NCBI RefSeq assembly: GCF_034652275.1 | Contig: NZ_JAXIWG010000001.1 | Span: 930,001 to 994,000, forward strand | Direction: 5' to 3' | Origin: Yoonia sp034652275 | Lineage (GTDB): Bacteria > Pseudomonadota > Alphaproteobacteria > Rhodobacterales > Rhodobacteraceae | DNA length: 64,000 nt | Shown here: positions 59,908-64,000 of the stretch, one piece after another | Layout: every line of letters begins with the position of its first letter | How positions within the stretch are numbered: position 1 is the stretch's first letter | Notes under the pieces: generated by a model | What the model was told of the DNA's origin: nothing | The model's database searches: none | The model's input: only the letters and a program-made list of their open reading frames with translations | Translations under genes and position numbers: made by a program

Positions 59908-60977
59908 GCCATCCCGCCCTCGACCAGACGGCGCGCGATGGTCGCGTAAGCCTCGGCCATAGGCGACGATCCTGTCGCGATCGGTGTGCCCGCATCTCCC
60001 GCCAGCCGCGTATCAAGATCGATCGGCAACGCGCCAAGGAAGGGTACGCCAATCTTGTCGGCCTCCAGCGCCACGCCGCCATGCCCGAAGATATGCGCCT
60101 CGTGCCCGCAATTGGGGCAGATGTAAGTGGACATATTCTCGATCAGGCCCAGAACGGGCGTGTTCAGCGTCTTGAACATATCCAGCGCCTTGCGCGCATC
60201 TAGCAGGGCCACATCCTGCGGCGTGCTGACCACAATGGCCCCCGTTAGTTCGGTGCGTTGGCACAATGTCAGCTGCACATCGCCCGTGCCGGGGGGCAGA
60301 TCGACGATCAGCACATCAAGTTCGCCCCAGGCCACCTGCCCCAGCATCTGCTGGAGCGCGCCCATCAACATTGGACCACGCCAGACGACCGCCTTGTCGG
60401 GGTCCATCATCAGACCGATGGACATCATCGTGACGCCATGCGCCTGCAGGGGGATGATCGTCTTGCCGTCGGGGCTGCCGGGACGTTTGTTCACGCCCAT
60501 CATGCGCGGCTGGCTGGGGCCATAGATATCCGCGTCAAGCAACCCGACCCGCCGCCCCTGCCGCGCCAGCGCCACCGCCAGATTGGACGAGACCGTGGAC
60601 TTACCCACGCCGCCTTTGCCCGAGCCGATGGCAAGGATGCGGTCCACACCGCTGACCTTGGCGGGGCCTGCCTGCGGCGTCGGGTGCCGCCCGATCTTGA
60701 GCGAGGGAGGCTCGGCCGGTTTGGGGGCCGGACCATGCGCTGTCAGCACCGCAGAGACGCTGTCGACCCCGGGCAAGGCGTGTACAATCTGTTCGGCGGC
60801 GCGACGCAGGCCGTCCATGCGCGCCGCTTCGGCAGGGTCGGCAGCCTCGATCACGAAGCTGACCTTGCCATCGTCGATCCGCAGGGCGCGGATCATGTCG
60901 CGGGCAACAAGATCACCGCCATCGGGCAGCGCGATGCGGGCCAGCGCGGACAAAATGTCTTCTCGGGTTACAGCCAT
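59904..60977 (-). CDS. apbC: Mrp/ApbC-family iron-sulfur cluster carrier ATPase
   Basis: 357 residues. An N-terminal MIP18/DUF59-like domain (ILSALARIALPDGGDLVARDMIRALRIDDGKVSFVIEA) is followed by a deviant Walker A of the Mrp family, GSGKGGVGKSTVSSNLA, then PPGTGDVQLTLCQ and the cluster-binding CxxC in STYICPNCGHEAHIFG. It would assemble or carry Fe-S clusters in the cytoplasm. AAAAGGAGCC precedes the ATG at 60977. It is divergent from the DUF1127/sRNA locus and followed by the GNAT gene. Confidence 0.94.
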   Translation of the reverse strand: MAVTREDILSALARIALPDGGDLVARDMIRALRIDDGKVSFVIEAADPAEAARMDGLRRAAEQIVHALPGVDSVSAVLTAHGPAPKPAEPPSLKIGRHPTPQAGPAKVSGVDRILAIGSGKGGVGKSTVSSNLAVALARQGRRVGLLDADIYGPSQPRMMGVNKRPGSPDGKTIIPLQAHGVTMMSIGLMMDPDKAVVWRGPMLMGALQQMLGQVAWGELDVLIVDLPPGTGDVQLTLCQRTELTGAIVVSTPQDVALLDARKALDMFKTLNTPVLGLIENMSTYICPNCGHEAHIFGHGGVALEADKIGVPFLGALPIDLDTRLAGDAGTPIATGSSPMAEAYATIARRLVEGGMA

Positions 60978-61142
60978 AACGACGGCTCCTTTTAAATTTC
61001 GCCTGTTTTTCCACCAACTTCTGGCACGTTTTGGGCAATACGCAAGGGTGCGCGCTGCCCTGCCTAAAATTGCAACAGACAGATGACATTAGGTCAGCAC
61101 AACTTATGCATTTTCTGCATAGCAGCATTGACCAACGGACCA

Positions 61143-61169
61143 TTGTGCAAGTGCAGCATTATCCTACAT
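61143..61169 (+). promoter_or_regulatory. Candidate stress-sigma-type promoter of the DUF1127-sRNA transcript
   Basis: TTGTGC (61143-61148), 15-nt spacer and CTACAT (61164-61169), about 58 bp before the DUF1127 ATG. The short spacing would suit an RpoH-type promoter, as reported for the R. sphaeroides homologue, but the match is loose. A palindrome ATGCA-TTTTC-TGCAT lies upstream at 61106-61120. Confidence 0.3.
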
Positions 61170-61227
61170 GATGGTCACAAGCGAACGGCACATCTGCCGC
61201 GAACACTAGATTAAAACGAGTATAGAC

Positions 61228-61443
61228 ATGACAACCTTCAACATCACACTGCCGGCGAACCTGCCCTTTGCAGACCGCGTCTCGGGTTTCCGCGTCAGCC
61301 TGTCCGAAAAGATGGCCAAGCGCAAAGTGTATCTGACAACCCTGCGCGAACTGCAGTCGCTGTCGAACCGTGACCTTGCCGATCTGGGCCTGTCGCGGAC
61401 CGAACTGCGCAGCATCGCCCTCGAAGCCGCTTACGGCAAGTAA
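61228..61443 (+). CDS. Small DUF1127 protein, CcaF1-like (RNA-binding)
   Basis: 71 residues. The DUF1127 core is RKVYLTTLRELQSLSNRDLADLGLSRTELRSIALEAAYGK, with the conserved L-x-x-L and D-L-G-L-S-R elements and several basic residues. It is the same size as, and in the same position as, RSP_6037 (CcaF1) of R. sphaeroides, the DUF1127 protein reported to bind RNA and to influence sRNA maturation and RNA turnover, which is co-transcribed with the CcsR sRNAs. The seven-hairpin array follows 11 bp after its stop with no terminator between, so one transcript is likely. Function is by homology. Confidence 0.88.
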   Translation: MTTFNITLPANLPFADRVSGFRVSLSEKMAKRKVYLTTLRELQSLSNRDLADLGLSRTELRSIALEAAYGK

Positions 61444-61454
61444 TTCAAGAATCG

Positions 61455-61486
61455 GATCTGCCGCCTCCTCCCTGAAAAGGCAGATC
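61455..61486 (+). ncRNA. CcsR-like hairpin 1
   Basis: Stem GATCTGCC (61455-61462) / GGCAGATC (61479-61486), 8 bp; 16-nt loop with CCTCCTCCC at 61464-61472 and a trailing TGAAAA. Confidence 0.85.
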
Positions 61487-61491
61487 TGAAA

Positions 61492-61527
61492 GACCCCAAG
61501 CCTTACCTCCTCCCAAGGCACGGGGTC
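61492..61527 (+). ncRNA. CcsR-like hairpin 2
   Basis: Outer stem GACCCC (61492-61497) / GGGGTC (61522-61527), a 2x2 internal loop, inner stem GCCTT (61500-61504) / AAGGC (61515-61519). Loop ACCTCCTCCC (motif 61506-61514). Confidence 0.85.
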
Positions 61528-61539
61528 ATGATTAAGGTG

Positions 61540-61567
61540 GCGGCATCCACCTCCTCCCGGATGCCGC
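61540..61567 (+). ncRNA. CcsR-like hairpin 3
   Basis: Perfect 9-bp stem GCGGCATCC (61540-61548) / GGATGCCGC (61559-61567) closing the 10-nt loop ACCTCCTCCC. The cleanest unit. Confidence 0.88.
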
Positions 61568-61586
61568 CGCTTTATGACACGAGTTT

Positions 61587-61619
61587 CGGAACCGCCCACC
61601 TCCTCCCGGGTTGGTACCG
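61587..61619 (+). ncRNA. CcsR-like hairpin 4
   Basis: Three 3-bp blocks, CGG/CCG, ACC/GGT and CCC/GGG, separated by small bulges (61587-61597 with 61608-61619), closing ACCTCCTCCC (motif 61599-61607). Confidence 0.8.
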
Positions 61620-61626
61620 ATGATAC

Positions 61627-61664
61627 CGCCAGCGGCGCCCACCTCCTCCCGGGCAAAGTTGGCG
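61627..61664 (+). ncRNA. CcsR-like hairpin 5
   Basis: Outer CGCCA (61627-61631) / TGGCG (61660-61664) and inner GCCC (61637-61640) / GGGC (61651-61654), closing ACCTCCTCCC (motif 61642-61650). Weaker, with internal loops. Confidence 0.78.
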
Positions 61665-61669
61665 AGGAC

Positions 61670-61708
61670 GCGCCTTGCTTCTTCTCCTCCCGAGACGCAA
61701 GGAGGCGC
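61670..61708 (+). ncRNA. CcsR-like hairpin 6, variant motif
   Basis: CCTTGC (61673-61678) pairs with GCAAGG (61697-61702), extended by GCG/CGC after a 3-nt bulge. The motif is TCTCCTCCC (61683-61691), so the first base differs, and TCTC/GAGA could partly close the loop. Confidence 0.75.
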
Positions 61709-61718
61709 TGATAATAAG

Positions 61719-61759
61719 AACGGTCATGCCCACCTCCTCCCGGGCATGGCCGTTTTTTT
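61719..61759 (+). terminator. CcsR-like hairpin 7 and transcript terminator
   Basis: AACGG-(T)-CATGCCC (61719-61731) pairs with GGGCATG-(G)-CCGTT (61742-61754), 12 bp with one opposed mismatch, closing ACCTCCTCCC (motif 61733-61741). It is followed directly by a run of T (61753-61759), so this unit doubles as an intrinsic terminator. Confidence 0.9.
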
Positions 61760-61772
61760 ATGCGCGGTTGTA

Positions 61773-61836
61773 GGGGCGCTGCCCCACCCCCGGATCAAGT
61801 CCGGGGTCACCCCGGAGTATTTGGGGAAAAAAGAAG
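61773..61836. repeat. Hairpins and intergenic 22-bp repeat, copy 2, after lrp
   Basis: GGGGC-GCT-GCCCC (61773-61785) and CCCCGGA-TCAAG-TCCGGGG (61788-61806) are followed by the 22-bp repeat at 61815-61836 (starts GAGTATTTGGGG, ends AAAAAAGAAG), which has two mismatches to the copy at 27566. The block lies just past the lrp stop and may end its transcript. Confidence 0.5.
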
Positions 61837-61845
61837 TCGACAGGC

Positions 61846-62298
61846 TCAGGCCCGCGTATCTTTTGGTGATCCCATGACCATATAGCTCGTGATCGAGCGG
61901 ACATGCGGCACGGTGCCAAGGATATCGGTGTGGAACGCCTTGTAGGCAGGCAGATCAGCCACCTCGACCCGCAGCATGTATTCGAACGCGCCCGCGACAT
62001 TGTGGCATTCCGTCACCTGATCGGCACCCTGCATTGCGCGTTCGAACCCAGTCTGCGCGGCTTTGGTATGTTCCGACAGCCCCACCGCGACATAAACGAC
62101 ATAAGCGCGGCCCGTCTGCGCGGGATCGAGCCGTGCGCGATACCCGGTGATGACACCGCTGCGTTCAAGGTCCTGCACCCGCCGCAGGCAGGCCGAAGGC
62201 GACAGCCCGACCTTTTCGGCCAGTTGCAGGTTGCTGATCCGGCCATCGCGGGACAGAATGCGCAATATCTGCGCGTTGATCTGGTCAATCTGGGTCAT
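61846..62298 (-). CDS. Lrp/AsnC-family transcriptional regulator
   Basis: 150 residues: N-terminal winged HTH (IDQINAQILRILSRDGRISNLQLAEKVGLSPSACLRRVQDLERSGVITGYRARLDP) and a C-terminal RAM (ACT-like) effector domain (VVYVAVGLSEHTKAAQTGFERAMQGADQVTECHNVAGAFEYMLRVEVADLPAYKAF), as in feast/famine regulators. It is divergent from a LysE exporter gene with only 72 bp between, so it probably controls that gene and itself in response to an amino acid. ATG 62298 begins MTQIDQIN. Confidence 0.92.
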   Translation of the reverse strand: MTQIDQINAQILRILSRDGRISNLQLAEKVGLSPSACLRRVQDLERSGVITGYRARLDPAQTGRAYVVYVAVGLSEHTKAAQTGFERAMQGADQVTECHNVAGAFEYMLRVEVADLPAYKAFHTDILGTVPHVRSITSYMVMGSPKDTRA

Positions 62299-62340
62299 GG
62301 ATTGCACAGATAGTCTATTCCCGCACAACTTGGCAATTTC

Positions 62341-62350
62341 ATTGCGCAAT
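62341..62350. promoter_or_regulatory. Palindrome in the lrp-lysE divergent region, candidate Lrp operator
   Basis: ATTGCGCAAT is a perfect 10-bp palindrome midway between the two divergent starts; a related TTGTTGCGCG lies 11 bp on, next to the LysE ATG, and TTGGCAAT 8 bp before. Placement suits autoregulation and exporter control. Confidence 0.45.
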
Positions 62351-62370
62351 CTGCCCACTATTGTTGCGCG

Positions 62371-62970
62371 ATGACCTATGAAATCCTGATCGCTCTTGTG
62401 GGCTTTGCCTTTGCCTCATCCATCACACCGGGGCCGAACAACGTGATGCTGATGGCGTCGGGGGCCAATTACGGGCTGCGCCGGACGGTGCCCCATATGC
62501 TGGGCATCTCGGTCGGCCATGCGTTCATGGTGTTCATGGTCGGGGTGGTTCTTTTGGGTGTGTTCCTGACCTATCCCGCGCTGAACATCGTGCTCAAGGT
62601 GGTCAGTGCCGCCTATATGCTGTGGCTGGCGTGGAAGATCGCCAATGCCGTGCCACCCGAGGCAAAAGCGGTCACAGGCAAGCCTTTTACCTTTCTGCAG
62701 GCCGCCGCCTTTCAATGGGTCAACCCCAAAGCGTGGTTCATGGCGATCACCGCGATCAGCGCCTATGCGCCGCAGGATCGCGGGCTGGTGGTGGGGTCGC
62801 TGATGGTGGCAGGGGTTTTCGCCGCAACCAACCTGCCCGCCGTCACCGTCTGGGCCTGGATCGGGGTGCAGGTCCGCCGCTGGCTGGGCACGGCGCGGCG
62901 GTTGCGGATGTTCAACATCACCATGGCGGTGCTGCTGGTCGCTTCGCTCTGGCCGATGCTGGTGGCCTAG
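62371..62970 (+). CDS. LysE/RhtB-family amino acid exporter
   Basis: 199 residues with five to six membrane helices. The N-terminal LysE signature is clear: FAFASSITPGPNNVMLMASGANYGLRRTVPHMLGISVGHAFMV; AAAFQWVNPKAWFMAITA is the second family marker. Such proteins export amino acids or derivatives. It is divergent from the Lrp-type regulator. The last codon overlaps the end of the opposing helicase gene (CTAG). The substrate is not predictable. Confidence 0.92.
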   Translation: MTYEILIALVGFAFASSITPGPNNVMLMASGANYGLRRTVPHMLGISVGHAFMVFMVGVVLLGVFLTYPALNIVLKVVSAAYMLWLAWKIANAVPPEAKAVTGKPFTFLQAAAFQWVNPKAWFMAITAISAYAPQDRGLVVGSLMVAGVFAATNLPAVTVWAWIGVQVRRWLGTARRLRMFNITMAVLLVASLWPMLVA

Positions 62971-64000
62971 AACGGCACGTCATCGGCCGCATCGGCGCTG
63001 ACGATGAAACGGCCCACCACATGTTTTGTGCCCGCCTTGTCAAAGGCGATTTCCAGCTTGTCGCCTTCGATCGCGAGCACGTTCCCATAACCGAATTTCT
63101 GGTGGAACACGCGGTCATCCACGCTGAAGGCCGACACGGCGGTCGCGTCGATCGTCATGTTGCGCGCCTCGGACGGAACGCCCAAGCCGCGCTGCTGGCT
63201 GCGCCCCTGCAACCGCCGCCAGCCCGGCGAATTATAGACATCGGCATCATGCGCCTTTTGATGCAGGTCAGACCCCATCGCCCCCATGATCGCAGGGGAC
63301 GCACTGGCCGCCATGCCCGCCGCCCCGTAACCGCCGCCATAAAGGCCAGGCGGGGTCAGCACCTCGACATGATCCGCGGGCAATTCGTCGATAAACCGCG
63401 ACGGCATCTGCGACTGCCACTGGCCGTAAACCCGGCGGTTGGCGGCGAAAGAGATGGTGCAAAGCTCTTCGGCCCGCGTGATGCCGACATAGGCAAGGCG
63501 GCGTTCTTCCTCCAGCCCCTTCAGCCCGCTTTCATCCATAGAGCGTTGCGAGGGGAACAGCCCGTCCTCCCAGCCCGGCAGAAACACGGCAGGAAATTCC
63601 AGCCCCTTGGCCGCGTGCAGGGTCATGATGCTGACTTTTTCGCCTTGCTCTTCCGTTTCATTGTCCATGATCAGGCTGACATGTTCGAGAAACCCTTGCA
63701 GGTTCTCGAAATTCTCCAGCGCCTTGACCAATTCCTTGAGGTTTTCAAGCCGCCCCGGCGCCTCTGGCGTCTTGTCGTTCTGCCAAAAGCCGGTGTAGCC
63801 GCTCTCGTCCAAGATCATCTCGGCCAGTTCCACATGGGTATCCGCCTCGGCGCGGACCTGCGCATGCCAACGGTCCAGCCCCCCGACCAGTTCGGTCAGT
63901 TCCTTCAACCCCTTGCCACCCAGCAGACGCCCTTGGCAAACCAGCCGCGCCCCTTCGACCAAGGACACGCCATTGCTGCGCGCGGTGCGCTGAATGGTCT
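62967..64000 (-). CDS. UvrD/PcrA-type superfamily 1 DNA helicase, N-terminus beyond window edge
   Basis: The C-terminal ~344 residues of a UvrD/PcrA helicase; the frame is open to the window end. Motifs V and VI are visible: VSIMTLHAAKGLEFPAVFLPGWEDGLFPSQRS and EEERRLAYVGITRAEELC. The C-terminal Tudor-like fold that binds RNA polymerase in PcrA/UvrD is present (DDRVFHQKFGYGNVLAIEGDKLEIAFDKAGTKHVVGRFI). It would act in nucleotide excision repair and in removing stalled complexes. N-terminal ATPase motifs lie outside the window. Confidence 0.93.
   Translation of the reverse strand, partial: TIQRTARSNGVSLVEGARLVCQGRLLGGKGLKELTELVGGLDRWHAQVRAEADTHVELAEMILDESGYTGFWQNDKTPEAPGRLENLKELVKALENFENLQGFLEHVSLIMDNETEEQGEKVSIMTLHAAKGLEFPAVFLPGWEDGLFPSQRSMDESGLKGLEEERRLAYVGITRAEELCTISFAANRRVYGQWQSQMPSRFIDELPADHVEVLTPPGLYGGGYGAAGMAASASPAIMGAMGSDLHQKAHDADVYNSPGWRRLQGRSQQRGLGVPSEARNMTIDATAVSAFSVDDRVFHQKFGYGNVLAIEGDKLEIAFDKAGTKHVVGRFIVSADAADDVPF

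Larger units (their letters stand above)
61455..61760 (+). ncRNA. Seven-unit CcsR/cuckoo-type sRNA array (CCUCCUCCC-loop hairpins)
   Basis: Seven consecutive inverted repeats, each with an unpaired CCTCCTCCC (one copy TCTCCTCCC) in the loop; motif starts are 61464, 61506, 61550, 61599, 61642, 61683 and 61733. Stem sequences differ between units and remain complementary while the loop stays constant, the pattern of conserved RNA structure. The final hairpin is followed by T7, a strong terminator. The array matches the CcsR1-4 'cuckoo' sRNAs encoded downstream of a DUF1127 gene in R. sphaeroides. The loop shares ACCUCCU with the anti-Shine-Dalgarno end of 16S rRNA, so it could pair with ribosome-binding sites. 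How many mature RNAs are cut from it is unknown. Confidence 0.9.

Noticed and set aside
61440..61760. Reading the repeated CCTCCTCCC block as a CRISPR or simple tandem repeat array
   Set aside because: Repeats are only 9-10 bp, spacing is irregular (about 41-50 bp), and each copy sits in the loop of its own inverted repeat, which fits structured RNA rather than CRISPR. No cas gene is nearby.

Overview
The window is a single contiguous stretch of high-GC (roughly 60-65% by eye) alphaproteobacterial chromosome, most likely from the Rhodobacterales/Roseobacter group. The evidence is the gene set: aerobic-type CobS/CobT, DUF2484 beside murC, a DUF6446-type gene wedged between glyQ and glyS, a long FolB fused to an extra domain, and a DUF1127 gene followed by CCUCCUCCC hairpin RNAs as in Rhodobacter sphaeroides. 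The genus cannot be fixed from sequence alone. No complete insertion sequence, prophage, tRNA, rRNA or CRISPR array was seen.

Layout. 1-10.4 kb (minus strand): folate genes folP (cut by the window edge) and folB, a SleB-type wall hydrolase, a divergent pyruvate-phosphate-dikinase-like protein, the glyQ-DUF6446-glyS glycyl-tRNA synthetase operon and trkH. 10.5-14.5 kb (plus): a photolyase-like flavoprotein with apparently permuted domains and an isoquinoline-oxidoreductase-type molybdenum enzyme (iorA-iorB). 14.6-19.1 kb (minus): D-lyxose isomerase with a C26 amidotransferase, glcG-glcB (malate synthase G) and a 47-residue DUF2256 zinc-ribbon gene. 19.1-29.7 kb: acyltransferase, gatB, DUF4177, bolA, a J-domain protein, cobS and cobT (split by an opposing FMN reductase), aminopeptidase P and DUF427. 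29.7-31.4 kb: a ClC-type transporter, then about 430 bp of non-coding DNA that may be a mobile-element scar.

31.8-58.8 kb (almost all minus) is the division and cell-wall (dcw) cluster. In transcription order it is mraZ-rsmH-ftsL-ftsI-murE-murF-mraY-(TerB-like?)-murD-(globin chemoreceptor)-[BaiN-like flavoprotein on the plus strand]-ftsW-murG-murC-DUF2484-two small membrane proteins-murB-ddl-ftsQ-ftsA-ftsZ-lpxC-bamD-recN. These genes make the peptidoglycan precursor, build the Z-ring and septal synthase, and feed into lipid A synthesis and outer-membrane assembly. Overlapping stop/start codons show tight translational coupling. The cluster is interrupted by a heme-globin chemoreceptor and an opposing flavoprotein, so ftsW-murG-murC probably has its own promoter.

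58.8-64 kb: an mraZ leader with a perfect 12-bp hairpin, a GNAT/ApbC pair, then the most striking element of the window: a DUF1127 gene (CcaF1-like) followed by seven consecutive stem-loops, each displaying CCUCCUCCC (one copy UCUCCUCCC) in its loop and ending in a strong intrinsic terminator. This matches the CcsR/'cuckoo' stress sRNA system of R. sphaeroides, which has four homologous sRNAs. The window closes with a divergent Lrp regulator/LysE exporter pair and the 3' part of a UvrD/PcrA helicase gene.
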